Shown here piece after piece: positions 22,145 to 33,405 of a DNA stretch of 64,000 bases. Origin of the DNA: Taenia hydatigena (taxonomy: Eukaryota; Platyhelminthes; Cestoda; Cyclophyllidea; Taeniidae); assembly GCA_036345935.2 (NCBI GenBank), contig JADWOT020000004.1, forward strand, positions 6,916,168-6,980,167, written 5' to 3'. Numbering within the stretch: the stretch's first letter is position 1; every line of letters starts with the position of its first letter. A model generated the notes under the pieces. The model was given only the letters and a program-made list of their open reading frames with translations. It was not told where the DNA came from and searched no databases. Both the position numbers and the translations under genes were made by a program.

Positions 22145-22787
22145 ACCGTGTTATGCGTTGGTGGTTCATTGAATGACGGATTTTGGTGGTGAGGCCACTT
22201 AAATGCGCCATCGTTGTATCTCTTCGGAGTGGTATTTTGAATGCACGTGTATGTATTTAACCCGAGTATGATGTCCTCTTTTGTCTTCAGGGGGAAGGCA
22301 AATACTGAGAAAACTGCAGTACCTATGTGTGAATTGGTGATAGAGATGTTCTATTGTGGATTGAAGGTTCGCTGGCCATAACGCATTTGCTTCAGGATGT
22401 GTAGAACTGCCCTTGCTTTGTTGGGTGGCAGATAATTGTTGGCTGTACAGGTAATGAGTGCATTTTGAAGTAGATTGCCTACTGTTGGAGGTGTCATGAG
22501 TCTTTAGGAGGAGCGGCATGCTGTCACTTAGCCTTAAGAATGGCTCTAGAAGGTGCAGAGTGTGTAACAAGTGGGTAATTGGGTCGGTGGGGATGTTTGT
22601 GTAAGAAGGAAGATAAGATGCCTCCAACCGCTCTGCACATGGGCATGTATGCTAAGTAGGCGAGAAGGGAGGGAAGGCTCCATGCTGCTTGATTAATCTC
22701 ATATCACCATCTCCTCTGCAATGCGTTCCAAATGGTAGTTGTGTTGTCATTCCATCACGCGGTTCCCTTGAGCAGACGTGGTAGCTA

Positions 22788-23099
22788 TTGCCACCACAGG
22801 GCAACTATGCGGAGTTGAATGAAACGCTGATGGAACATACAGACGGGATGGAGATTATTGTGGGAGATTGGTTTGTCGAACGCCTTTCAATAACATCTGT
22901 TGGTGTGTCTGCAGTCTTTTGTATCTTATACCTTTGGCAAGTTATGCTGGACTGTTGGCCTGCATGTTCTGATGTAGGCATGTGGTGGAAATATCAAATC
23001 AGAAATAACATGAAATGTTCTTTATGTCAGACTTGTCACGATGGAAATGAAATGAAATTTGTTTTGTCAAGGATAACGATAGTTTCGCTTCAAAATTAG
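22788..23099 (+). CDS. Exon-like ORF, G-N-Y-A-E-L-N-E family, copy B
   Basis: The longest version of this frame (103 codons). After GNYAELNETL and V-G-D-W-F-V-E-R-L it continues D-C-W-P-A-C-S-D-V-G, then C-S-L-C-Q-T-C-H-D-G. The C-x2-C-x2-C-H cluster could bind metal, but this is only pattern. Copy C has the same tail for most of its length; copy A is frameshifted before it. It begins after a CCACAG acceptor; no ATG is evident. Confidence 0.3.
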   Translation: MPPQGNYAELNETLMEHTDGMEIIVGDWFVERLSITSVGVSAVFCILYLWQVMLDCWPACSDVGMWWKYQIRNNMKCSLCQTCHDGNEMKFVLSRITIVSLQN

Positions 23100-23104
23100 C
23101 CTCA

Positions 23105-23514
23105 TTATTTGTGTGGTAGAGCTTCGCGCAAGTTACTTCTCAAATAAATACGTGACATTGTATTGTTGCATAATATGGCGACACGTAAATGTAATCGACG
23201 GGGCCTAGAGAAAACAAACTCGTTCGAGCTATCTAAGAATGAGTTAATGTTTCTTTGTAATGCTGCATTGTGGAGAGGTTTTGCCTCACAAGGCGACAAC
23301 GGCGACGACCATGAGAACGTCGTAAAACCACGCTGATAGGTCTCGATGGCAAAGGAAAAGTAGTTGACAAACAGCAAATAGGTCTCAAGAATAGGGATGC
23401 TACAACACAGCAATAAGTTGTTCTTTGTTGTGGAACACTAACTGGAAAGCGGTTGGGCAATTTCAATGTGTGCAACAAATGTGATGTAGCGTTGCAAGAC
23501 TTCATTAAAAGCAA
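23105..23514 (-). pseudogene. Broken counterpart of copy C 207-codon ORF (B)
   Basis: Two overlapping frames (23233-23514 and 23105-23413) correspond to one frame in copy C, as in A. A further piece, 23438-23653, covers its first part. Confidence 0.25.
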
Positions 23515-25556
23515 AAGAGGGCATAATACCTAAATAGAATGTATATATATTCAGCAAGCAGAGTGTAGAGACCGGTGGCGTGGTCCGAAGACCAGCTCGC
23601 CCGTTTGGAGCAACATGGTCACCCAAGTCACCGTAGCCGATACCGGCAATCAAACAAACAATGCATTAACTTTGAGGTATTGTAGAGAAATCAGAATGTA
23701 GTAAATAAAAAGCGTAAGAATTAGAAATGCAGAAACAATAGAAGAAATTAGGCATGCGTGTGCAAAGGGTGAAAATCCTCTTTTCATAGAATACTATACA
23801 CAAGGATTGGGTGGCTATCATCAGGATAAGAAGATGAATTGAAGATAAATGTGAATGACACATAACATTATAGTGAGAAAAGGAAACAATGAAGTATATT
23901 TGTTTCGCACTTGGGGGGTTTAATATGTTTGAATGGAGGGAGGAAAGAGGGAGGAGGAATAAGGTGGGGAGGGAGTTAAGCCATATAATTATACATTGCT
24001 GCGACACCATCGTTCTTCCACTTTTCTGACTACACTGCAGTTGCTAACCTTGTTTGATGTTAAAATGCGCTAATTTCTGGAAGTCGCGAGGTTGCTACGA
24101 CACATTCAACATTGCTGTACCGCATGGAGATGGCATGGTGCAGACTAGTTCAGCTAATTTGAAACAAGTGGTCAATCATGAAAGAGAACAATTACTGGAC
24201 AAGAACTCATTGATTTGTTGCTAGAAGATGACGCGACTCAGGTGTAATCAAACACCCTCACTCACTCACTGCCATCGCTTGTTTTCGTACACTTCGCTCC
24301 CACCAACATGCCCGCAAAGGCCTGGCACGTCGGAGGCATTTGTCTTTAGCCTTGGCACAGCCGAGCCAATCGCCACAGCGATGGCAGAGATAAGATGTCA
24401 GATGAATGCGAAGAGAAAAAGCAGATGGGTTAGAGTCAGTCACGATCTCACGCCTTGCGAATACAGAGCTCATGCTGATCATGTAAGGAATGATTTGCGT
24501 ATACCATGCAAGATCTTCCATAGGTGTCTCGATGGGCTTTTGCTATCGTCCAATCTTAATGCTCACTTCCGAACGTGGTCGAATAAATAGACGCAGTTAA
24601 TCCTTCTACCGCTGAGCAAATCATGCAATTGAACTACAATAACTCTGCTTGAAAAAGCCATTGCTCAATTCATCAATTTGAAAAGACTTGAGTTCACTTA
24701 TCGGGAGTATGTTACTACCCACAGGGCGAATAATAATGTCCCTCATGAAAGGAACCACAGTGCTGACAATGAGAGGCCTCACGTATTGGCACGATTGTGG
24801 CGACTGGGTGCAACACCTTATGGCAGATATGGAGGCTCATCAAAGGACAGCTCTACCAATAAGGCAATGACTCAAAGTAGAAGCTACTCCTTCAACTGGA
24901 CCATCTTAAGTCCAACGAGAACTATTTTCACCACTTTATCATTCTATCTTACGGCTACCAACCACCGTCTCGCATGTGTGACACATCTAGCCACTTCTTC
25001 CTCCCTTCCTTCTTTCCTTCCTCCCTTCCTTCCTTTCTTCCGTCCCTCCTTTCTCTTTCCTTCTCTTCTTCGAAAAGCAAGCCTGCTGTCCCACCGGTGT
25101 AACATGTGTTGGTTCTTTCCTTACCACCACCATCGAAAATGCACATACTGGATATGCTGCATAAATGCCTTCAACACTCACACCCGTCTTCCCGTCACAG
25201 GCAGCAGCAGAAACCCACTACTCAAGTCATTTGAGTAACACTTTTATTCCACTCGCATTCCAACCGCATTTCTAGCTCACTGGCATTGTGAGGCGACAGT
25301 ACAGCCTCATCGTTGTGGGTGGTTGCTATCACTTCCACAAGCACATTCAACGCACCTATACCTCACCTACACCACAAAGCAGTACATCGTTCCAGTCGTG
25401 CCAGTAATAATTATCATCATTAGCCGCCAACATGCACCACAATTTAGCGTGATGGCAGTGCAGTCACCACACAGAAAGCGCTGCTGACTTTCAAATGGTG
25501 AGGCTATCGATTGAATCCATTGATCGTGTCACACACTCAAACATACCGCCACTACA

Positions 25557-26514
25557 ATGTTTGCAAATCGGATGTATCTGCAAATGCTCTTCGTCTTGGT
25601 GTACATTTCGCTTTGGTTTTTCGGTCACTTTGGTTTTTTCCGTTTGCGATTTTTCTTTCTCGCGTGGACCCTCGTGGACATGGCGCAAGCAGTGTCCACG
25701 AGGAGAGGTAGGTGCTCGCCTTTACACACACCTCTACTAACCTCATTGTCATGCAGGTTGCCAAAGACGCCAACAGGCTGTCTCTCACAAAGCACTTCAG
25801 ACAGATGTTCATGTGGAAGAAGAGCGGGTGGAGCAAGTGGAGCAGGTGGAGCAGGTGGAGGAGATGGAGAACTCGACTGGCGCATCTGATGCGAAGCTGG
25901 TGAGGTTCCAACAGATACTGCAATTCTTCGCCTCGCCTCCAAGTCATTCGATGCGGAGGCGGCAGCGACGGTCGGCAGAAACAGAAGGAGATACTGGCGC
26001 CGCAGACACGACCTACGGTGTTACCGACCTTCCGGATGAGTACGAATGGAGGGAAGAAGGAGGAGATGGTGGTGGTGTGGATAGCGCAAAGGGCCTTTGC
26101 GCTGAAAGGAGGAGGATGAGAAGACGGATGGAGACAAAGGGCCGTTCGAAGAGGGACGAGGACGGGCAGCAGGAGGAGGAGGAGGTGTGGGTGGAGCGGG
26201 TGGAGCGTGAGCGGGAGCAGGCGCAGGTGCGGGATGGGCAGCGCGAGGAGAACGAGCAGGAGGAGGAGGAGCAGGAGCAGGAGCATGAGGAGCAGGAGGA
26301 GGACGGGAGAATGGAGAAGGAGGTGAAGAAGGAGGAGGCGCACAATGTCATCATCGAGAGTGGTCACCACGCACACGGCAAAGCAAAGAAGACACGCAGC
26401 GGCAGGTGGCGTCGGCTCTTCACCAACTCAATCGGTGGGCTCGCGTGGCACCAACAACACAAGGGACCACCTCACCAACACCGACACCGGTTTACGGACT
26501 CCATGATGCATTGA
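25557..26514 (+). CDS. Signal-peptide, Glu/Arg-rich secreted protein, copy B
   Basis: Exon 1 25557-25707, intron 25708-25756 (49 nt), exon 2 25757-26514; 302 aa. The signal-peptide region differs from A at a few residues (M-F-A-N-R-M-Y-L-Q) and keeps hydrophobicity and the A-Q-A site. V-E-Q repeats are slightly longer-patterned. Relative to A, the Glu-rich tract has extra E-E-E-E-Q-E-Q codons, the Gly tract differs by one codon and the Arg tract is shorter; every change keeps frame. Both splice sites are intact. This and copy A lie in the same orientation about 12 kb apart. Confidence 0.6.
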
Positions 26515-26526
26515 TGATGGAGCAAA

Positions 26527-26742
26527 GTGTGCTTCTTGCCTACCACCAATTCACACCAAGTCAAGTTGGTGAGAGCATTGTCCTTCCTGTTAATGCAGCA
26601 GCATCTGCACTATGAGCAGCAGCAGCAGCAGCAGGAGGAGGAGGAGGAGGAGAAGGGCGTTGTTGTTGTCGTTGTTTTGGTTGTTAGGGACACTGTAGTT
26701 GTCACAGTTGGCTCAGCAGCAGCAGGAGGAGGAGGTAGATGA
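26527..26742 (+). other. Possible downstream exon(s), Gln/Glu-Val rich, copy B
   Basis: In frame with exon 2 after TGA TGA, as in A. It keeps the 30-nt GTGAGA...ATGCAG element and the Val-rich segment; the Gln/Glu run is Y-E-Q6-E6-K-G, differing from A by whole codons. Confidence 0.3.
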
Positions 26743-26845
26743 CGATGATGACCTCCACCCATGCCAAGAGCGAAGGACTCCCGTTCTTCCATCCATCCGT
26801 CCGTCCGTCCGTCTCTCCTTAACTTCCTTTTTTTTCTCTCCTTTT

Positions 26846-27470
26846 TCATTTAGTGTTCGGTTGAGATGTCCTGGTGCCAACAATGTCTCGCCCATGTCCA
26901 CCGTCAGAGTCGACAATTGTGCCCCTGCTGGCATCACCGATGCCGTTGTTCACCGCCATGCGTGATGTCTCCTCGTTCTTCACTCCTTTCTCCGCTCCGA
27001 TGCCTCCCCTCTCTCTCTCTCTCTCTCCCTCCCTCCCTCCCTCACTCCCTGCCTCCCTTCCCCCTCCCTGTTTCTCTCCCTCCCTCCCCGCCTTCCCTCC
27101 TTCCTTCCTTCCTTTCTCCCTTCCTCTTCTTCCTCGAGTAGCTGCTTGTCTTCCACCGTCGCCCTTCTTTCTTTCGTATTCACATCTCACCCCTCCGCTT
27201 CCTCCCATTCGCATTCATCTGGACCTTCGGTCGTGCCGTGGACGTCTGCTGCTGATGCGCCGGCTCCTTCCATTTCGCCACCGTCAGCGATGACTTGCAG
27301 TATCCGTTGCAATCTACCAACCTTCACATCAGATGCGACTGCTTGCGAGTTCCCCCTCCGCCCACACTGCCCACCCTGCCCATTCTGTCCCACTTCCTCT
27401 GCTTCCACATGAACATTCGTCTGAGGTGCTTTGTGTCAGACAGCTTCTTGGCTTCTTTGGCAACCCACAT
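26846..27470 (-). pseudogene. Diverged convergent relative of the acidic gene, copy B
   Basis: Same organisation as 14765-15300: a TGA at 27438-27436 at the Ser position of the plus gene, then V-E-A-E-E-V, A-S-D-V-K-V and P-D-E-C-E-W-E-E. After a frame change comes G-V-R-C-E-Y-E-R, a long Arg/Glu/Gly-rich stretch, and M-A-V-N-N-G-I-G-D. The acceptor position reads TATGTGGG. The K-N-E-E-T-S-R-M part aligns with K-K-E-E-A-H-N-V of the plus gene, so the relationship extends over most of exon 2. Confidence 0.5.
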
Positions 27471-28339
27471 ACCACCTTTCTTATTTTTGTTCTTCTTCTT
27501 GTTTGTTCAAATACATCTCTTTTATTCATTAGACGAAGGCCTTATCTCACTTATCACTTAGTAGGCGGCAGGATGGCTGCGATGCCACAGAATCCACCTT
27601 ACTGTCGGTTTGAGCTCACTCTTCACCGACCACTTCGAAGCATTCAATACCACATCCCGACTCTGTCTTATGGTCGTTGAGTTGTGTGACGCCATCTCCT
27701 TCACATTATAACAAGACACGTCGTTTCCAGGCAGCTCTCTCCCTCCACATCAAGTCCACCCGATGGGAAACTGAAGCACATCTTTCAAGTCATTCTTGAT
27801 GAATGACGAGGAAGGAGCGATGGTTGATGGGATGAAAAGAAGCCCACTGCCGTCTGTCTATGCCGGCTTGACTTCCATGCATCCAAGCAAATGATGAAGG
27901 AGGACGAGCAATTAGGTGATGGCACAGGAACTGACTTCTCCAAACAGGGTCACAAGTGGCGCAATTCCTTGCATCCCCAACTAATTCACTGACTACTTCT
28001 TAACAACCTACCAACCAATATCACTTTCGATGGAAATTTCAACTGACATGATCCCTTCAAATTAATCAAGTGACCGAACTCTTCTGCAACAACTGCCTCA
28101 TTCTCCGCCACCTCACTCAGTGAGGGTTTGCTGCCCTAGTGGTTGCCAATCTATCGGCGTTCGCGTCGTCCTCTCGTCAAGCTTTGGTCCCACGCCATTG
28201 AATGTGCAACCACAAAAAACAGTCCACCACAACCTTCCAAAACTGCTCAGAGAAGTCTCAACAATCTTCAACTAAAATTCAGTAAAGTACTCAAAAGGAA
28301 GATTGTTATTTAAGAGCAAGTTCAACACTCAGGCCGATG

Positions 28340-28725
28340 TTATTCTGCATAGCACTTGCTGTTAAGCCACGCAAATCCCATCGCATCGTCGGTCGGTGAT
28401 GTCCACGCATACGTGGCAGTAGCAGCAGCTGCAGTCGCAGAAGCGGGGCTCTGTGGAGGAGGCGAAGCATAGAAAGGTTGAACTAGCGCCGTCGACGACT
28501 CTCCAAATCCCCGTCCTTCAGGCACCTAGAATATTGACAAAGAGTTTTAAGATGGAAATGCCTCCTCTTCCTAACAGCAAAGCACAAATCAACACTAACA
28601 CCAAGGACCACCGCCAGTCTACCCAAGCAGTATACCGCAACCCCACTCCACCCCCATTAAGCACACTCCAAACGTCGTTCAAGGCACAAACAACCCCACA
28701 AACCAACAAAACAGTCCCCATTTAC
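28340..28725 (-). other. PPPQS/YAWTSP exon with hydrophobic leader, copy B
   Basis: Exon 28340-28525 as in A and C. Upstream, 28518-28721 (-) encodes MGTVLLVCGVVCALNDVW, then L-V-L-V-L-I-C-A-L-L-L-G, and runs into the acceptor. The leader frame is identical in copy C (33024-33227) and broken in A. It could be a signal-peptide exon or simply intron sequence. Confidence 0.3.
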
Positions 28726-28785
28726 CGCCTATCGTGCTATACAGTGACAAAAAATGCACCACGTGAGTAGAAGGACTAATTCCAC

Positions 28786-30400
28786 CTCAAGATGATTCAA
28801 GCGTCGAAATTGGCAGGGTGTTGCGTGGAATGATGCGCTTTTCACTGTATGTGCCCTCCTCCACCTCCCATCCTCTTCCCTACCTCCTTCCTCTCCTTAA
28901 CAGACAGCCGAACACTCTACACAAGGCAGAGCTGAATTCAACACTTACCCTCACAATCAACTTCTACACTATTTGTTCGCGCATACCCCACGATTTACCC
29001 ATAGTCATGAGGCCACGTCACTAAGTAATCCAGCAAGACCCACTCCAGTCGCTGTGAATCCCTGCTGTCAGAGGTAACACCTACGCAAAACACGCTTCAC
29101 CTGCTAAGCAGCAATCCTCATCACCACACCCAACAGTAGTGCCTGTTTCGCCTATACAATGACGCTAACTGCATTCACTTCTTCTAATCAACTGACCTCC
29201 CCTCCTCCTCCTTTTCAAATACCACACAACACAACTGTCCCTCACCACCTTTATTGCTTTAAATACATCGGGTATTCTGGATAGCCATGACTTGGTGATA
29301 TGAAACACATGCCACACGTGTAGGTGCAACGTAACAAGAAGAGTGGTCACGGTGCAACGCGTTACAAACGCGTCTTCAGCAGGTTCAATCAACTTGTGAA
29401 AATGCAAACGCATTGGTTAACACCATATTCCTCGAGGAGAACAAATCAATTAACCCATCCTGTGCATGCAAGTACCGCAATAAAATCATGGATAGACACA
29501 CAAAATAACCAGCATCTATGCTCCTACCTTACCTTTCACTTTGGGAGCGCTTCCGCTTCTACTGCAATGGCGCCAAATCGGTGGTCCTTCTCAACCATTC
29601 ATCCATACTCCCTTTCATCCACTGTAGACATGCCACAAACTAACGTAATCCACTCTCAACACTGTCCTGAGTCGCGAATAGCAAGGCATTCATTTCTTAA
29701 CAGCCGTTGGCCCATAAGCATTAGTAAAACGACCCATTTGAATGAGAAGAGAAGCAAAACAGCGCAACACTCAGCCGAATGCACAAGCCAGTCATTCATT
29801 TACGACCTTAACCGACCTTAGTGGGGTAGATATTCGAACCATAAAAAGGCATTGGACACCAAAGACAATTAAAATTTTCCATGGGGACGACACATTAAAA
29901 TTAAGTGTTGTTATTGAAACTACTTTTGCTTTGCGCTGTTGCACCTTATACTATAGTATCTATGCTTTGGTCGTCTGCTGAGATTCATTGCCATATCTCT
30001 CACTCGTGCGCAATTCGTAAACTCTTTCATTTGTGTATTTCTGCTTTAAATTTTGTGTTTGTTACAAAACTGCTCTAGTTTGTGTTAGTTGTTGCGTCGT
30101 ATAAAACACATATATATTAAAAGTTTGATTGTTTTACCGAACGAACTTTGATCTGATTGGTCATGTTTGTACGTGGCTCGCGTAAGAGCTGCCTGTTTCG
30201 GCCACCGTTGTTTCGGATTAGTGAGCCTTTGTTCGCTGTCAGAAGTTGGAAATCTTGTAAGCGTTTGGTGCATTTTGGTTAGTTTTGGTGATTTTGTTGT
30301 TAACAGATATTTTAAATGTCGACTTTCTTCTGTTACACACATACTTGCTGGAGTAAACGCAAAGGCCTCTTAATGTGACTGTTGAGACGTTTACTAAGGT
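28786..30400. other. Unique spacer between B and C
   Basis: Not part of A-E. Frames such as 29324-29821 (+) and 29165-29413 (-) have no motif. The minus frame includes E-P-A-E-D-A-F-V-T-R-C and V-W-H-V-F-H-I-T-K, which looks moderately protein-like. TATAAAA at 30101, followed by T-rich DNA and a CTGTCAG...GTAAGC pair around 30237-30265, could mark a promoter and short exon of the 30.4-31.0 kb region; this is speculative. Confidence 0.35.
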
Positions 30401-30435
30401 GCAATTTAGCTACATGACACTATAAGTGATAAATT

Positions 30436-30747
30436 ATGACCGTTTTAGCAGTGTGTGAGGCTGTGTTTTTTGTATTAATGACGTTGGAGTTTGATTGGTG
30501 GGGTGCAATTTGGTTGAGAGGAGTTATAATCTTACCGAGTGCTTGGCAATTACTTGCTTGGTGCTTTTGTGCGATCAAGCACCCATTACGTGCATACGTT
30601 TGTACTTATATTTGTTCTTTCTTTATCACTCTATATGTTAGGCTAATCGTTTCAAAAATAGCTGCAGTCGCTGTGAAGACTTTTTGTTTTCCATTTGCAT
30701 TGCCTAATCGCGTTGATTTTTCACTACACAATCCTTATTGCGAATAA
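30436..30747 (+). CDS. Small multi-pass membrane-like ORF (103 aa)
   Basis: Starts ATG (M-T-V-L-A-V-C-E-A-V) and ends TAA. Hydropathy by eye suggests three hydrophobic segments: about residues 5-20, 28-48 (with W-Q-L-L-A-W-C-F-C) and 55-85 (Y-I-C-S-F-F-I-T-L-Y-V-R). The region is T-rich, which by itself produces hydrophobic codons, so it may be chance. Single copy. It lies 5' of the 30930 acidic exon on the same strand. Confidence 0.25.
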   Translation: MTVLAVCEAVFFVLMTLEFDWWGAIWLRGVIILPSAWQLLAWCFCAIKHPLRAYVCTYICSFFITLYVRLIVSKIAAVAVKTFCFPFALPNRVDFSLHNPYCE

Positions 30748-30929
30748 GTAGGATCGTGTTTGCTGCTTCCAAGTAGTTAGTTATTTAATCAAGAATGAGT
30801 TTTGATGAATGCGGTGGAATTTGATGAAGAGACTTGTGAGGAGTTTTAACGCTGTTCATTATTTCCTTGCTAGTATTCATCTTGTTTATAAATCTTATCC
30901 TCCACTTTCCTTTTCCGTTTTCATGCTAG

Positions 30930-31038
30930 AATAGACGTTGAAGAAGAGGAAGAGGAAGAAGAAGGAGAAGGAGATGGAGATGAAGCTGTAGCAATGAGCG
31001 TGAATCTCGCCTTCGCTATGACTTCGCGCACTCCCTAG
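30930..31038 (+). other. Acidic exon ending in an N-x-AFA motif
   Basis: A long pyrimidine tract ending CATGCTAG precedes it, and GTAGGA follows. The frame reads I-D-V, a run of eight Glu, G-E-G-D-G-D-E, then M-S-V-N-L-A-F-A-M-T-S-R-T-P and TAG at the donor. The last 37 nt align with the 3' end of the exons at 20006 and 52575, up to and including the donor. It lies upstream of the 57-nt exon at 31586 on the same strand, matching the order in copy A. Confidence 0.4.
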
Positions 31039-31339
31039 GTAGGATTGGATTGAGTTGTTGGTGCCTTTTGTGGGTGCAGTAAGAGAATCGATGCGTTGCT
31101 CTTATGTTGGGTGGAAAGGTGCTTTTCCTGTTTACCTGTGTGGTGAAGGTGCGCTATTGTCATGACTGTGATATGCGTACTGTTGGAGCAGCAGCGCATA
31201 GAGATGGCGGAGGACTGGGGGCGGGACGAGGGTAATTTGTTGTGTTGATGTGATCCTTGCTGCGAAAGGTGTTGTGTAGAGAGCCTCGGTGATGGTTCAA
31301 TCGTAGGTTTTTTAGCTTTGACGGCACGAGTTGGTGTCT

Positions 31340-31385
31340 GAGTAAGTGAGTGGGTGAGTGAGTAAGAGGGGGTGAGTGAGTGAGG
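31340..31385. repeat. (GTGA)n-like simple repeat
   Basis: Imperfect GTGA/GAGT repeats just outside the C junction. Confidence 0.7.
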
Positions 31386-31585
31386 TAGACGCAGCAGCAG
31401 CAGGAGTGGGGCTAGTGGGAAGCTTTGGAATCACTACGCAGACTGTACTTTGTAGCAGTCTTAAGCATTTGCTTGCTAAGTCGTTTCTCTCCTATCAGCA
31501 GTTATGTTCGTTGGTGTTAGCTTTGCAGTGCATTGGACTGTCACACGTCCATGTCTGCATTGCTTGGTTTTTTTTCCCTTTTCAG

Positions 31586-31642
31586 ATGCTACAAACTTAT
31601 TGTGGTGATGGTGAAGTAGCATTTGATGATTGTGTGGAGTGA
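31586..31642 (+). other. 57-nt terminal exon, copy C
   Basis: Identical product to 17876-17932. The acceptor has a pure pyrimidine run ending TTTTCAG. The same frame continues past TGA as W-W-A-V-R-D-V-G and further, so the stop separates two open pieces. Confidence 0.4.
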
Positions 31643-32371
31643 TGGTGGGCAGTGCGAGATGTTGGAGTGATTCGCGGCGTTGGCGGTGGCGTTGGTGATG
31701 GCGGCGTCTCGGTCTGGGTTGTGCGATGTAGGTGTCGGCAGGCATGGACGACAGGGACTACTACTGCTATTATGTGAGCATCTCTTTTTCTTCGGGGGGG
31801 CATGGGTGGTTAAGTGGGTGGACGGGGAGAGGAGGGGTGGCGGAGAGGGAGGGGAGAGACTAGGGGAGGCGTGTCGTGCTTATGTGTGGAAGAGTGAAGT
31901 TGACGCTCTCTTACGACGGCGACGGCGACGGCGACAACGACGATGACGAATGGAAGTGCTATGGGTGAGAGGTCACTGGTGGTAAGTGCGGCATATTTTG
32001 CTTTCGAAGGTAGGGGGATGTTGTTGGTGTGGGAGGGTGGCAGTTAATTTGTTGCTGACTGTATAGGTGATGAGTGGTGGCGCTGTTCTCACTACTACTG
32101 CGACGTAGCCTTAAGAATGCGAATGGGTTGAAAAGGCACAAGTAGGTAGTTGTGGAGAGGAGGAGGAGGGGGAGGGGAGGGGAGGAAGTGGGAGGGGCAA
32201 GGCGGGGGCGGATTGGGGTTGCAATACGGCTGTGGTGCACTGCTTGGATGGATTGGAGGTGGTCGCTTGTGTCGGCATGAGGGTAGGGTGTGGCTCTGCT
32301 GGTCTGTGCTTTGCGCTAGGAGAGGGAGTGGGGAAGCATCTCCGTCTTACTACTCTTTTTCAATGTTGCAG

Positions 32372-32749
32372 GTGCAACGGTTCGGAATGCTTGGAAGGCG
32401 AAGGAAGGATTGTGATACTGCACGGCACAGACGGTTGGTGGACGCAGCTACATCGATTGAAACGGCGACTCAATCGTTCTATTCTCTGCCTCCTCCACAG
32501 AGCTTTGCTTCTGCCTGTGTTGGTGCGTATGCCTGGACATCACCGACGGGGACATTCATTCATTCATTCATTCATTCATTCATTCATTCATTCATTCATT
32601 CATTCATTCATTCATTCATTCATTCATTCATCCAACGATGGCTATCGCAACAACAGCAGTTTCATCAGTCCTTTTTGGCTGCCCAACTGGGTAAGGGGCC
32701 AATGTTGATTTTTTGCATCAGAAACGACTTGGATTTGCGGTCGAACTAA
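32372..32749 (+). CDS. PPPQS/YAWTSP exon 2, copy C, expanded HSFI repeat
   Basis: From the TTGCAG acceptor one uninterrupted frame reads V-Q-R-F-G-M-L-G, D-A-A-T-S-I-E-T-A-T-QSFYSLPPPQS and AYAWTSPTGTF, then seven or so F-I-H-S units, Q-R-W-L-S-QQQQFHQSF and a stop. The frame also extends upstream of the acceptor to 32150. The tetranucleotide repeat is four F-I-H-S units longer than in A (48 nt), which keeps frame. Confidence 0.35.
   Translation: MQRFGMLGRRRKDCDTARHRRLVDAATSIETATQSFYSLPPPQSFASACVGAYAWTSPTGTFIHSFIHSFIHSFIHSFIHSFIHSFIQRWLSQQQQFHQSFLAAQLGKGPMLIFCIRNDLDLRSN
32553..32631. repeat. (CATT)n microsatellite inside an open frame
   Basis: About 19-20 tandem CATT units. Period 4 gives a 12-nt protein-level repeat. 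The homologous tract in copy A (about 16967-16995) is much shorter and has an interruption. Confidence 0.9.
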
Positions 32750-33023
32750 CCAGTAAGAAGGTTTAGACGCATTGAAAGGTGTGGATTTTATTCTTGCCAG
32801 TTGTAATCACGGAGAGAAGGATTCTGGTTCCTCGCTAATGCGAAAGCCTAACTTGGCGTTAGAAAAAGGTGGATGGGTGAGCACTTTTGGTAGACTGTGG
32901 CCTTCACTTCAAAAGTCGTTGGATGAGGAAGTGTGGCGATTAGGTGTTGTTCGGAGCGATGGAATCAGTCCTTCTACTCACGTGGTGCATTTTTTTGTCA
33001 CTGTATAGCACGATAGGCGGTAA

Positions 33024-33405
33024 ATGGGGACTGTTTTGTTAGTTTGTGGGGTTGTTTGTGCCTTGAACGACGTTTGGAGTGTGCTTAATGGGGGTGGAGT
33101 GGGGTTGCGGTATACTGCTTGGGTAGACTGGCGGTGGTCCTTGGTGTTAGTGTTGATTTGTGCTTTGCTGTTAGGAAGAGGAGGCATTTCCATCTTAAAA
33201 CTCTTTGTCAATATTCTAGGTGCCTGAAGGACGGGGATTTGGAGAGTCGTCGACGGCGCTAGTTCAACCTTTCTATGCTTCGCCTCCTCCACAGAGCCCC
33301 GCTTCTGCGACTGCAGCTGCTGCTACTGCCACGTATGCGTGGACATCACCGACCGACGATGCGATGGGATGTGGGTGGCTTAACAGCAAGTGCTATGCGC
33401 AATAA
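33024..33405 (+). other. Hydrophobic leader and PPPQS/YAWTSP exon 1, copy C
   Basis: Leader 33024-33227 begins M-G-T-V-L-L-V-C-G-V-V and includes L-V-L-V-L-I-C-A-L-L-L. Exon 33220-33405 follows a TATTCTAG acceptor and encodes V-P-E-G-R-G-F-G-E-S-S, QPFYASPPPQS and YAWTSPTDDAM. This is the tandem paralogue of 32372-32749: both have a W-x-D-W-R-W block, then the acceptor at a matching distance. Confidence 0.35.

Larger units (their letters stand above)
21735..28785 (+). repeat. Segmental duplication copy B
   Basis: 22592-28783 repeats copy A (10437-16630) in direct orientation. 21735-22590 repeats the micro-exon module also found in C (39145-40000), D (43790-44800) and E (54890-55900). The right join is at about 28783, where A and C continue as ggagcgatgg on the minus side and B switches to unrelated sequence. 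B therefore lacks the second PPPQS exon and everything upstream of it. Confidence 0.85.

Noticed and set aside
29330..29400. Possible hammerhead-ribozyme-like sequence (CTGCTGA with an ACGCG/CGCGT hairpin on the minus strand)
   Set aside because: The CTGATGA core has a mismatch and no GAAA follows the hairpin at the required place.
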